From contig JAWLHK010000005.1 in the NCBI GenBank assembly GCA_041690355.1, forward strand, positions 124,001 through 188,000: 64,000 nucleotides of DNA, written 5' to 3'. The translations under genes and the position numbers were made by a program. The notes beneath the pieces were generated by a model that saw only the letters and a list, made by a program, of their open reading frames with translations, made no database searches and had not been told where the DNA came from. The DNA comes from JAWLHK01 sp041690355 [NCBI: bacterium]. Lineage in GTDB: Bacteria > J088 > JAWLBW01. Shown piece after piece: positions 52,820 to 60,851 of this stretch. Each line of letters opens with the position of its first letter. Positions within the stretch are counted from its first letter, which is position 1.

Positions 52820-54349
52820 ATGATCTCGAAAACCGTTGCCGCTGCCGTGCTCGGAATCGACGCCTACCTGGTCGAGGTCGAAACCGACATTGCCTTCGGC
52901 CTTCCGGCCTTCTCGACCGTCGGCCTCCCCGAAGGGGCCGTACGGGAGAGCAAGGAGCGGGTGCGCTCGGCCATCAAGAACGCCGGCTTCACCTTTCCCC
53001 AGCGCCACATCACCATCAACCTCGCGCCCGCCGACGTGAAGAAAGAGGGGGCCGCGTTCGACCTCCCCATCGCCGTCGGTATTCTCGCGGCCACCGGCGA
53101 GCTGATGCCCGAGTCCCTCACGCGGCACGTGATCCTGGGTGAACTTTCGCTGACCGGCGACGTGAAGAGCGTGCGCGGCGTGCTCCCCATCGCGGTTGCC
53201 GTGCGCGCCGCGGGGCTCACGCTCATCGTTCCGCACGAGAATGCAGCCGAGGCCGCCGTCGTCGAAGGGCTCGACGTCATCGGCGTACGCACCCTTGGCG
53301 AAGTCATCGATTACCTGCGCGGCGACCTGACGCTCGATCCGATCCGCGTGGACCGCGAGCGGCTGTTCACCGAAGGGTCGCAGTACGACGTGGATTTCTT
53401 CGACGTGAAAGGGCAGGAACACGCCAAGCGCGCCCTCGAGGTGGCCGCGGCGGGCGGGCACAACATCCTGCTCATCGGTCCCCCCGGGAGCGGCAAGACG
53501 ATGCTCGCGAAGCGGATTCCGACCATCCTCCCCTCCATGAGCTTCGACGAGGCGCTCGAGACCTCCAAGATCTATTCGGTCTCCGGACTACTCGGGACCT
53601 TCAACAGCCTGCTCGCCACCCGCCCCTTTCGCACGCCGCACCACAGCATCAGCGACGCCGGCCTGGTGGGGGGCGGCGGCATTCCCCGCCCCGGCGAAGT
53701 GAGCCTCGCGCACAACGGCGTCCTCTTCCTCGACGAGCTGCCGGAATTCAAGAAGCAGGTCCTCGAGGTCATGCGCCAGCCGCTCGAAGACGGCCAGGTG
53801 ACAATCAGCCGTGCCCTGATGAGCCTCTCGTACCCCGCGCGGTTCATGCTCGTCGCCGCCATGAACCCCTGCCCGTGCGGATTTCTCGACGACCCGCAGC
53901 ACACCTGCACGTGCACGCCGATCGCCATCCAGCGCTACCAGGCGCGCGTCAGTGGTCCGCTTCTGGACCGCATCGACATCCAGATCGAGGTGCCCGCCAT
54001 CCGCTTCCGCGAGCTGCACGAAGAGGCGGGCTGCGAAGACAGCGAGACCGTGCGGGCGCGGGTGCAGAAAGCGCGGCAGCTGCAGCGCGATCGCTACGGG
54101 CGTGAGCGACTGCACGCGAACGCCCAGATGGGCCCGCGCCACATCCGCCACTGGTGCAAGGTCGACGACGCCGGAGAACGCCTGCTCGAAATGGTCGTCG
54201 ACAAGCTCGGCATGAGCGCGCGCGGCTACAACCGGATCCTCAAGGTCGCGCGCACGATCGCCGACCTCGACGAGAGTCCGCACATTCTGTCCCACCATCT
54301 GAGCGAGGCCATCCAATACCGCTCGCTCGACCGGGCTTACGCGGCCTGA
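52820..54349 (+). CDS. comM: YifB/ComM family AAA ATPase (Mg-chelatase-like)
   Basis: 509 residues, GGGAGG before ATG. The N-terminal ChlI-like domain (VEVETDIAFGLPAFSTVGLP) leads to the AAA+ core with P-loop LIGPPGSGKTMLAKRIP, Walker B GVLFLDELPEF, and the zinc-like cysteine cluster CPCGFLDDPQHTCTC. The C-terminal Mg-chelatase segment ends IADLDESPHILSHHLSEAIQYRSLDR. ComM is a hexameric branch-migration helicase that helps integrate transforming DNA. Two small genes follow at 14 and 47 bp spacing. Its promoter is preceded by the tandem palindromes and a repeat-rich gap. Confidence 0.92.
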   Translation: MISKTVAAAVLGIDAYLVEVETDIAFGLPAFSTVGLPEGAVRESKERVRSAIKNAGFTFPQRHITINLAPADVKKEGAAFDLPIAVGILAATGELMPESLTRHVILGELSLTGDVKSVRGVLPIAVAVRAAGLTLIVPHENAAEAAVVEGLDVIGVRTLGEVIDYLRGDLTLDPIRVDRERLFTEGSQYDVDFFDVKGQEHAKRALEVAAAGGHNILLIGPPGSGKTMLAKRIPTILPSMSFDEALETSKIYSVSGLLGTFNSLLATRPFRTPHHSISDAGLVGGGGIPRPGEVSLAHNGVLFLDELPEFKKQVLEVMRQPLEDGQVTISRALMSLSYPARFMLVAAMNPCPCGFLDDPQHTCTCTPIAIQRYQARVSGPLLDRIDIQIEVPAIRFRELHEEAGCEDSETVRARVQKARQLQRDRYGRERLHANAQMGPRHIRHWCKVDDAGERLLEMVVDKLGMSARGYNRILKVARTIADLDESPHILSHHLSEAIQYRSLDRAYAA

Positions 54350-54363
54350 CCTGAGAGGTCCCC

Positions 54364-54858
54364 ATGCGCAACCACCGCCGAGTCGAAGCGTTCATCCTGC
54401 TGAGCCAACTGACGAACGAAGTGTTCGATGCGGTTCGCGCGCTCCCCGCCTGCGAACGTCCGGTCATGGGTCAGGGGATGCAGGCCGCCGTGACCGAAGC
54501 GGTCGCATCCATCGTGCGCGGCTGCGCGACGCGCAATTCGGGCACCTTCATTCCCTACCTTGAAGCCGCCCTGGGACACACCGAGATGCTCGGCGTTTTT
54601 CTTCGGCAATGCCGGCGCATGCGCCTGCTCGACGAGACGCCGCTCGACTTTCTCCTCCAGCGGCAGGAGACGGCCTCGCGCGTCGTGCAGCGGCTGCTTC
54701 AGCGTCAGGTCCTCAAGGTCGAACAGGCGCGCACCATCGGCGCCGAAGACGAGTTCGAGTGGCCCACCGACGACGACGAAGAAGAAGATCTTCGCGTCAA
54801 CGAAGAGCCCCCACGGCGGGGACGCGGCCGCCCGGCGCGCGGCTACCGGACGGCTTGA
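54364..54858 (+). CDS. Four-helix-bundle protein (23S IVS / Avd-like)
   Basis: 164 residues. Predicted amphipathic helices (FILLSQLTNEVFDAVRALP, QAAVTEAVASIVRGCAT, LEAALGHTEMLGVFLRQCRRM, FLLQRQETASRVVQRLLQ) give the four-helix layout of the S23/Avd-type family, often basic and nucleic-acid associated. The acidic then Arg-rich tail (DDDEEEDLRVNEEPPRRGRGR) is a low-complexity extension. It follows comM after 14 bp, so it is probably co-transcribed. Function unknown in this context. Confidence 0.65.
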   Translation: MRNHRRVEAFILLSQLTNEVFDAVRALPACERPVMGQGMQAAVTEAVASIVRGCATRNSGTFIPYLEAALGHTEMLGVFLRQCRRMRLLDETPLDFLLQRQETASRVVQRLLQRQVLKVEQARTIGAEDEFEWPTDDDEEEDLRVNEEPPRRGRGRPARGYRTA

Positions 54859-54905
54859 GACAGGCGGGGTATGAAACGACGGAACCGAGAGGAGGTGATG
54901 TACAA

Positions 54906-55091
54906 ATGATGGAAGTCTTCACGATCCAGAAAACCAAAGGGAAGAACGGCCAGGAAGGCAAGGACTACTGGACCAAGGTGGGCAATGCCTTCACGAACAA
55001 GGACGGCAGCATGAACGTCTACCTGACGGCCCTCCCCCTGGACGGTAAACTCCAGCTGCGCGAGCGCAAGGAGAAGGACGCGAAGGATTAA
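54906..55091 (+). CDS. Small conserved-looking protein (61 aa)
   Basis: 61 residues from ATG 54906 with a near-perfect anti-16S sequence (GAGGAGGTGATG) 6 nt upstream. KDYWTKVGNAFTNKDGSMNV followed by YLTALPLDGKLQLRE resembles a widespread family of small proteins of unknown function. Rich in Lys; no membrane segment. It ends the comM-associated run, 47 bp after the four-helix gene. Confidence 0.75.
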   Translation: MMEVFTIQKTKGKNGQEGKDYWTKVGNAFTNKDGSMNVYLTALPLDGKLQLRERKEKDAKD

Positions 55092-55119
55092 TATCCCTCA
55101 AGTCCCGCAGATGCGTGAA

Positions 55120-55153
55120 GCGGCGCCCCGCAGGGGGCGCCGTGTGTTGCCTG
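55120..55153. repeat. 34-bp hairpin repeat, left copy
   Basis: Contains GGCGCCCCGCAGGGGGCGCC followed by GTGTGTTGCCTG. It differs from the right copy (56140-56173) by one base. The two lie 1020 bp apart in the same orientation. Confidence 0.8.
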
Positions 55154-55210
55154 ACATCCATGGGCTCGCGAAGCATGCGGGGCATGACTTCGGGCGACGC
55201 GGATCTCTGC

Positions 55211-55216
55211 TATACT
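55211..55216 (+). promoter_or_regulatory. -10 hexamer six bp before the start codon
   Basis: TATACT at 55211-55216, then 6 nt to ATG 55223. A leaderless transcript is likely. No convincing -35 was found. Confidence 0.45.
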
Positions 55217-55222
55217 TCGGCT

Positions 55223-55537
55223 ATGAGTACTCCGACGAAAGAAGATGCGGCCCTGATGATCGCGAGCCTCCACGGCCAGATGGAGCCCTCGCTGGTCGCC
55301 GTCTACCTGCTTCGATCTTCACGGAAAGAAGAAGCCGATGAACCGATCAAACTGTTGGAGGTCAATCAAGTCGCCTTTGCGGGCGGCGTCATTCCGGTGC
55401 ATTTCGGCCCGGTCGGCGAAGTGCCCTATCCCTCCGTGATCATCGAGCTGACCCCCGAAGAGTTCGCGAGCCTTCAGGCAGGAGAACTATCTCTTCCCCA
55501 CGGGTGGCGGCTGGACCGGAAGCTTTTCGGGCGGTGA
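55223..55537 (+). CDS. Unknown protein, first gene of a flanked two-gene module
   Basis: 104 residues from ATG 55223. Short helix (EDAALMIASLHGQMEPSLVA) then beta-prone stretches (LEVNQVAFAGGVIPVHFGPV; YPSVIIELTPEEFASLQAG). No catalytic signature, membrane segment or signal. No similarity to nucleotidyltransferase antitoxins (no GSxxxGxxxxxSD motif). The following gene begins 4 bp after its stop with overlapping ribosome site GGTGAG. A partner (possibly antitoxin-like) role is plausible but unproven. Confidence 0.6.
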   Translation: MSTPTKEDAALMIASLHGQMEPSLVAVYLLRSSRKEEADEPIKLLEVNQVAFAGGVIPVHFGPVGEVPYPSVIIELTPEEFASLQAGELSLPHGWRLDRKLFGR

Positions 55538-55541
55538 GCCT

Positions 55542-56054
55542 GTGGACGCCGGCTATTCAAAGTGGCAGATAGCGTTTGCGCGGCAGGCGGCCTCCGAACT
55601 CCAGGTTTATCAAGTCCTGACGACCAACCCTGCAGTCCCGCATTCGCACCGACTACACTTCCTGCAGATGTCACTTGAGAAACTGGCGAAGAGCTACCTG
55701 TTCAGCCGAAGCATTCCTCCTGCAAGAAGTCACGGATACGTTGCCAAAGTCATCCCATTGGCGGCACGAGAGGCATGGAGGCAGAACCCTCGTCTGGCGG
55801 CGGTCAGAATCGATGAACTTCGACGCCTCTGTCGAGAAATTGACCTTCTGCACCCGTCCATCGATGATGATGGGAGACGGCCGGATAACTGCGAGTATCC
55901 CTGGGTCGCGTTCACTGGACAGCAGGCCGTTGTGGTCGCCCCGATAAACTGGAGCGTCCCTCTGTATCCGCGCCTTTTCAGCTCGTCGGGGATAGCGCTC
56001 TTGAAGGTATCTTCGTACCTGATGCAGCAGCTGCTACGAGAGAGAGCAACTTGA
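55542..56054 (+). CDS. HEPN-like helical protein, second gene of the flanked module
   Basis: 170 residues from GTG 55542. RLHFLQMSLEKLAKSYLFSR is the kind of helix seen in HEPN proteins (FLQxxLEKxxKAYL), and CREIDLLHPS gives an R-x5-H, the spacing of the HEPN ribonuclease motif. The remaining helices and a C-terminal helix (SSYLMQQLLRERA) fit an all-alpha fold. HEPN proteins often act as toxins or RNases in TA and defence systems. The motif is short and the family assignment tentative. Its base composition looks lower in GC than that of neighbours, consistent with transfer. Confidence 0.5.
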   Translation: MDAGYSKWQIAFARQAASELQVYQVLTTNPAVPHSHRLHFLQMSLEKLAKSYLFSRSIPPARSHGYVAKVIPLAAREAWRQNPRLAAVRIDELRRLCREIDLLHPSIDDDGRRPDNCEYPWVAFTGQQAVVVAPINWSVPLYPRLFSSSGIALLKVSSYLMQQLLRERAT

Positions 56055-56102
56055 GCAGGTTTTACCTGACCCCCGCAGACTCGTAGCGGCACAGATAAGG
56101 CC

Positions 56103-56119
56103 CAACCGGTAGCGGGTTG
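56103..56119. repeat. CAACC...GGTTG inverted repeat near the right hairpin copy
   Basis: CAACCGGTAGCGGGTTG forms a 5-bp stem downstream of the HEPN-like gene, about 20 bp before the right 34-bp repeat. It could serve as an mRNA 3' end. Confidence 0.4.
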
Positions 56120-56139
56120 TCCTCCACGATCCCGTCGCA

Positions 56140-56173
56140 GCGGCGCCCCGCAAGGGGCGCCGTGTGTTGCCTG
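56140..56173. repeat. 34-bp hairpin repeat, right copy
   Basis: Contains GGCGCCCCGCAAGGGGCGCC followed by GTGTGTTGCCTG; direct repeat of 55120-55153 enclosing the two-gene module. Confidence 0.8.
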
Positions 56174-56225
56174 CTTAAACCCGGAAAACGTAGACTCCGT
56201 CTGGTAAAGCCTCCGACCCTCGCGC

Positions 56226-57659
56226 CTACGGGCACACGCCGCCATTTGCTTCAACGTTGTACTCAGAAGCGCTCACCGAATAGGAGACAGCCAACGCATA
56301 ATCCTGGCAAAGGCTGTTGTTCGAGGCGATGGCAAGAGTATCCCCGACAGTGGTCAGATTTGGGAAGTCGAGGGTGGTGAGAGCTGGATTTCCAGCGATA
56401 CCGAAATTCCCCCCAACCGTCTGAGCCTCCAGCGAAATCGAGATAAGCGCCTGGTTGAAGTAGACCATGGCATCCCCCGCGATCCAGGTGGCGGGCAGAC
56501 TGAAATCGGCCATCACGTCGTTCTGCATGAACGTAAGGTTGCCATCAATCCGGCTGACAGGTAGGTCCGCCACCTCCAGAACCGGATTCTGAAAAAGATG
56601 CACGATGGCGGTCGGTGTACCCGTCACCGGCAAACTGATGGCAAGCAGGCTTTCATTGCCGTTGATAACCACGCCCCCCACCGATGTCGCCGGCAAAGAA
56701 AATCCCGTGAACGCGGTTTCAACAAGCTGCAGCCATCCGCCGACGCGCTCGACCGGGAGTGTGACATCAAGCAGCATCGGGGTCTTCTCGAACGCCAGGT
56801 CGTCGCGGACATCGACCAGCGGCATGCGGAACTGCGTCAACACGGGATTGAGTCGGATCACGACGTCATTCGCAGTTGTAACCGGCATATCGACGGTCGT
56901 CAGGGCAGGGTTGTCCTCGATCTTCAACGCGCCGCCCACCGATTCGAGCGGGTAGTCAAGTGTCGTCAACGAGAGCCCGCTGAATATCGCGTCGCCACCC
57001 ACCCGGACGAGCGGCACCTCGAACACAGAAAGCGCCGGGTTGTTCTGCACGCGCAGAAAACCGGGGAGTTCCGCAATCCCCAGCTGCAGTCGAACCAGGG
57101 TCGAGTTACCGACGACTTCCAGGTCAGCGACCCGCAAAAGCCCCGGCAAAAGCACTTCGGTCAACCCATTGGAGGCAATGGAAAGCCGTCCGGTAACCGT
57201 GGTCACGCCGGCGAGAAAAGCGACGTCGATGGAATTCTCGATGGTGTACGAGCCGAAGAGAATGCCGTCCAAGGCAATCCCGTTTCCCGTCATGCCGCTC
57301 CAGGTGACATGGGTGCCGTCGGTGCACGTCATCGTGTACGTTCCGTCGCCATTGTCGGCCACGCTGCACGAGGAGCCGTCTTCGCCGTCGGCGCCCGGTG
57401 TTCCCGAATCTCCCTTTTGCCCTGCGGGGCCGTCGGCACCATCCTGCCCGTTCGTCCCGTCTGCACCATCGGTCCACGTGGCGCTCGTCCCGTCGGGGCA
57501 CGTCATCGTATAGGTTCCATCGCCGTTACCCTTGACCGAGCAGTGACCGATGATCTGCGGCGTGTCGTCCAGGGGGTTCGGGCCATCGCCCTCCAGGGAT
57601 ACCGTGGGCGAGCAGGCACTGAGGAAGAGTGCCGCTGACAATACAAGGCGTGTTTTCAT
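56226..57659 (-). CDS. Lipoprotein with collagen-like and receptor L-domain-like repeats
   Basis: 477 residues from ATG 57659. Signal peptide with lipobox LSAC (Cys16). Two copies of a ~25-residue Cys module (GNGDGTYTMTCPDGT; NGDGTYTMTCTDGT) flank a collagen-like Gly-x-y run (GADGTNGQDGADGPAGQKGD). The rest (~150-460) is repeats of the type VGGxLxIxxNPxLTTVDxP, resembling a receptor L-domain/LRR solenoid. Probably a surface structural or binding protein. The gene faces the HEPN-like module tail to tail. Confidence 0.75.
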   Translation of the reverse strand: MKTRLVLSAALFLSACSPTVSLEGDGPNPLDDTPQIIGHCSVKGNGDGTYTMTCPDGTSATWTDGADGTNGQDGADGPAGQKGDSGTPGADGEDGSSCSVADNGDGTYTMTCTDGTHVTWSGMTGNGIALDGILFGSYTIENSIDVAFLAGVTTVTGRLSIASNGLTEVLLPGLLRVADLEVVGNSTLVRLQLGIAELPGFLRVQNNPALSVFEVPLVRVGGDAIFSGLSLTTLDYPLESVGGALKIEDNPALTTVDMPVTTANDVVIRLNPVLTQFRMPLVDVRDDLAFEKTPMLLDVTLPVERVGGWLQLVETAFTGFSLPATSVGGVVINGNESLLAISLPVTGTPTAIVHLFQNPVLEVADLPVSRIDGNLTFMQNDVMADFSLPATWIAGDAMVYFNQALISISLEAQTVGGNFGIAGNPALTTLDFPNLTTVGDTLAIASNNSLCQDYALAVSYSVSASEYNVEANGGVCP

Positions 57660-57817
57660 TGGTACGGTCTCTGAATGGAGGTGGGGTCCGGCCTTAGACA
57701 GGCAGGTCACCTGGCGGCCGGGAGTTTCCTGACCGTATCACTCAGCAGAATGGCTGTCAACAGATGGCGTCTGCAGTCCGGTGCGTTCTTCATCGGAAGC
57801 GCAGTGCCACCGGCCGA

Positions 57818-58054
57818 TCAAGAGTCGGGCGCGGTCATGCGCCTCGTCACGGGAGAGCCGCTTCGCGGCCGTCCCCCCGCGCATGGTTCGAACAGAGCGT
57901 CGAGTTGCGCCACCCGCTCGGTGTGCATGCAGGTTGGCTTCAGTGTCTTCAGGTAGTCGCGCAGCAGAGCGGCAACCGAGGTATTGCGCTCGGCGGCGAC
58001 AGCGCGAAGGTGCCGGCACAGGTCGTCGTCGAGGAGAATTGAAAGTCGCTTCAC
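57818..58054 (-). CDS. Ribbon-helix-helix (CopG/Arc-like) protein, orphan
   Basis: 78 residues from GTG 58054. KRLSILLDDDLCRHLRAVAA carries the N-terminal beta strand and first helix, and ERNTSVAALLRDYLKTL the second helix of a ribbon-helix-helix DNA-binding fold. Such proteins are usually antitoxins or small repressors. No PIN, RelE or HicA-like toxin is next to it, so it is solitary or its partner is lost. The C-terminal ~30 residues are low complexity. It faces divergently the glucoamylase gene, whose promoter carries a palindrome. Confidence 0.65.
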   Translation of the reverse strand: MKRLSILLDDDLCRHLRAVAAERNTSVAALLRDYLKTLKPTCMHTERVAQLDALFEPCAGGRPRSGSPVTRRMTAPDS

Positions 58055-58155
58055 CTTTCCAGAATCTATCAGGTCCTCGCTCCCGTCAAACGGAATCCGG
58101 AACTGTCGGGAAGGGGGACCCACCCACCGCCTTGCACCCGCCCGCCCCCCCTTGG

Positions 58156-58180
58156 CATAATTGATTGACTCGTCAATCAA
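58156..58180 (+). promoter_or_regulatory. Operator-like palindrome overlapping the glucoamylase -10
   Basis: TTGATTGACTCGTCAATCAA (58161-58180) is a perfect 8-bp inverted repeat with a CTCG centre. It overlaps the last base of a CATAAT hexamer (58156-58161); a weak TTGCAC lies at 58132-58137 with 18-bp spacing. A repressor bound here should block transcription. Confidence 0.55.
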
Positions 58181-58200
58181 CTCTCCGGAGAGGTGACCCC

Positions 58201-60546
58201 GTGAACCGCCTGGAAACCCCTCGCCTGCGCGTCCTGGTCTTGACCGCCGGCCTGCTCACCGCCCTCGCCTACGCTCCCACGGCGCAGGCCGAAGTCTCGA
58301 CGTTCGGCATCACCCCCACGGCCGGCGCGATCGGCGACGGGCGTCTCACGGCTCAGGTTTCGCAGGAAGGGACCCTCATCTGTCTGCGGTGGCCCAACGC
58401 CACCTTCTACGAACACCTCAAGTACAAGACGGGCTTCTGGAGCGACACTCCGTCTGAAAGTGCGTGGACACAGCCGTACTTCGGCGCCGGCGAGAGCGAT
58501 GGGGTCTTCGCGGGTATCCGCTACAGCACCGGCGCCACGGCCGAAACGCGCTGGCTGCGCGACGCAAAGCCCACCTTCCGCTATGCAAGCGAAACGTCGA
58601 ACCGCCTCGTCGCCACCTACACGTTCTTCGACGGCCTGACGGTCGAAGAGGAAACCTTCAACGTTCCCGATCGTCCTTTCCTCGTACGGCTTTACCGGCT
58701 GAAAGCGGCCCCCGCCGGCCTCTCCGATTTCCACATCGTCGCCTACGCGAACCCCGCCCTGCGCAAGGAACACGGCGTCTACGCCCCCATCGGCGACTAT
58801 GAGGAAGATGCGGAGCCGCGCTACGGCACCTTCGCCCTCCCCGACCGCGAGGCCGTGCTGACCGCCCTCCCCGGCCTCACCCCGAACCGGGGTCCGGTCG
58901 AAGCGCTCGAAGGCGCTCCGGCGGCCGAAGTCGCCGCGTTCGTCGATGGTCAGGCCGAGGCCTGGGGCGAAGGGATCTACATGGCCCAGGGGGCCTCGGT
59001 CTCGCTCAGCGGATTCCAGGTGGGCACCGACGCGGGCGTCGATCCGAGCGGACCCGAAGATGCCTATCGCGACGCCGCCGACGGTGAACTGAGCGGAAAT
59101 TCTGCCGTGGCGAACCTGGAAACGACCGCGCTCATGTTTCCCCTCAACACCGACACGCCCGTCGCCTGGTACGCGGCGTTCGGCACGCGCAGCACCGAAG
59201 CCCTCGCGGCCCTCGCCGAGGCGCAGACGGCATCGCCGGAGGAGCTGGCCGAGGCGAGCGACGCCTGGTGGGCCGACTTCCTCTCGACCGCCCTGCTCCC
59301 CACCGAGGCGCGGGCCCGCGCGGCGAGCCACCGGGCGCTCATCAGCCTGCGCACGGGGATGGACCCCGAGAGCGGCGCCATCGTGGCCTCGACCAGCTGC
59401 CAGCCGCCGTACAACGTGGACTGGCCGCGCGACGGCGCCTTCTTCCAGTTCGTGCTGAACATGAACGGCTTCACGGCCGCAGCCGATCGGCACGCCCGCT
59501 TCTACCCGAACATCCAGTACACCGAAGAAGGTCAGGGGCTCTATCCGAAAGACAAGGTCGGCCGGTTCCCCATGAACGCGTTCGCCGACTACGTGCCCGG
59601 CGGCCCCATCGACTGGGAGATCGACAACACCGGCTTCGCGCTCTGGACCTACCGCATCCACGCCGGCTTTCTGAGCCAGGAAGATCCGGCCGAGGCGCGC
59701 CGCTTCATGGAGGATATTGCGGAATCGGCCCAGCTCGCGGCCGACCTGCTCACCGAGTGCAAGGACGAGTCGAACAACCTCCAATGCCCCGCCAACGAAG
59801 ACGACAACCCGGGCTACGCGCAGACCCTGCACGGCGCCATCACGACATGGCTCGGCCTGCGCTCGGCCGCGGAAATCTTTGAGGCTCTCGGGCGGAATGG
59901 GCTGGCCGAAAAATACCGGGCCCGCGTGGCCGAGCTGGATGCGGCCATCCGCGAAAACTTCGACCCCTCGAAGGGGGCCGGCATTCATGCCCAGCAGCTG
60001 GCCTGGTCGTACTGGCCGGCAGGCTTCTGGACCGAGGCCGACGGGGATACGAACCAATTTGCTTCCAGCGGAATGATCGAGCGCTTCTCGACGGGCAAGG
60101 AGTCGCTCTTCGACCCGAAGTCCCGCGGGTCGCAGTACTCGCAGAAGTCGGCCATCTCGCTACAGCTGCCGCCGCTGCGGGATCCGTCGAGCCTCGAAGC
60201 CGTACGCAAGGTGAACGAATTCTACGTCACCACGATGATGCGTCAGGACACGCTGCACATGGGCGAGTTCACGAACTTCATCGATCTCGACGGCGACGGC
60301 ACGAAGGAGTACATCAACTACGTGGCGACCCCGCACATCTGGGCGCAGTCGCTGGTCTACCTCTCGCTCATCGCGGCGGAATACCCGGAGAAGCTCCAGG
60401 TCCCCGCCATCCGCACGGTTCCCCCGGCAGAAGACGAAGGAGCGGGATGCGCCTGCGGCACGGCGGGCGGCCCGGGCGGCGCGCTTCCGCTGCTCGTGGC
60501 GGCACTCGGGTTCCTCACGCGGTCGCGGCGGCGCCGCCATTCCTGA
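58201..60546 (+). CDS. Secreted GH15-type glucoamylase/glucodextranase with MYXO-CTERM-like tail
   Basis: 781 residues from GTG 58201, with GGAGAGGTGA upstream. Signal peptide (LRVLVLTAGLLTALAYAPTAQA). The N-terminal beta-sandwich (~25-310) precedes the (alpha/alpha)6 catalytic barrel (RAASHRALISLRTGMDPESGA, NVDWPRDGAFFQFVLNMNGF, DWEIDNTGFALWTYRIH). It cleaves alpha-glucosidic bonds of starch- or glycogen-like glucans outside the inner membrane. The end has a short linker, then GAGCACGTAGG, a hydrophobic helix and RSRRRRHS, the layout of MYXO-CTERM sorting signals, which anchor proteins to the myxobacterial surface. Downstream is a repeat island. Confidence 0.85.
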   Translation: MNRLETPRLRVLVLTAGLLTALAYAPTAQAEVSTFGITPTAGAIGDGRLTAQVSQEGTLICLRWPNATFYEHLKYKTGFWSDTPSESAWTQPYFGAGESDGVFAGIRYSTGATAETRWLRDAKPTFRYASETSNRLVATYTFFDGLTVEEETFNVPDRPFLVRLYRLKAAPAGLSDFHIVAYANPALRKEHGVYAPIGDYEEDAEPRYGTFALPDREAVLTALPGLTPNRGPVEALEGAPAAEVAAFVDGQAEAWGEGIYMAQGASVSLSGFQVGTDAGVDPSGPEDAYRDAADGELSGNSAVANLETTALMFPLNTDTPVAWYAAFGTRSTEALAALAEAQTASPEELAEASDAWWADFLSTALLPTEARARAASHRALISLRTGMDPESGAIVASTSCQPPYNVDWPRDGAFFQFVLNMNGFTAAADRHARFYPNIQYTEEGQGLYPKDKVGRFPMNAFADYVPGGPIDWEIDNTGFALWTYRIHAGFLSQEDPAEARRFMEDIAESAQLAADLLTECKDESNNLQCPANEDDNPGYAQTLHGAITTWLGLRSAAEIFEALGRNGLAEKYRARVAELDAAIRENFDPSKGAGIHAQQLAWSYWPAGFWTEADGDTNQFASSGMIERFSTGKESLFDPKSRGSQYSQKSAISLQLPPLRDPSSLEAVRKVNEFYVTTMMRQDTLHMGEFTNFIDLDGDGTKEYINYVATPHIWAQSLVYLSLIAAEYPEKLQVPAIRTVPPAEDEGAGCACGTAGGPGGALPLLVAALGFLTRSRRRRHS

Positions 60547-60585
60547 TGCCTGATCAATCTTGTCCAAAACAGGTTCATCGCGTGA

Positions 60586-60786
60586 CCGTTCGCCCTGAGG
60601 AGCCGGGCCTTGGACGAACAAGACTCCATGAATCGGCAGGGTCTGACGAGCACGTCCACACCGGCGTCTCGAAGGGCCAGCGCCACATGAAGAGCGTGTT
60701 CGGGAGCTCGAAAACCCGCCATTGACTATGTCTTTGAGCAAGGTCGCGCCGCCACTCTGGCCCCTCGACGGGCTCGGGGCGAACGG
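60586..60786. repeat. Palindromic element of the CCGTTCG family (~200 bp)
   Basis: Begins CCGTTCGCCCTGAGGAGCC and ends GGGCTCGGGGCGAACGG, imperfectly inverted. Shares the CGTTCG termini with the other elements but has a different interior. Confidence 0.7.
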
Positions 60787-60803
60787 TTATCCATAGACGT
60801 CAC

Positions 60804-60845
60804 GGACTGACGACTGAAGACTGAAGACTGAAGACTCTCGACTCG
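60804..60845. repeat. Heptad tandem repeat, six units
   Basis: GGACTGA, CGACTGA, AGACTGA twice, AGACTCT, CGACTCG. It ends 6 bp before the stop of the minus-strand PLP enzyme gene. Confidence 0.8.
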
Positions 60846-60851
60846 TCCGAT

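Noticed and set aside
55110-56180. Integron attC sites flanking the two-gene module
   Set aside because: GCCCAAC near 56102 fits one core box, but no matching GTTRRRY core is found at the right distance, the left copy lacks both boxes, and there is no integrase. Kept only as a direct hairpin repeat.
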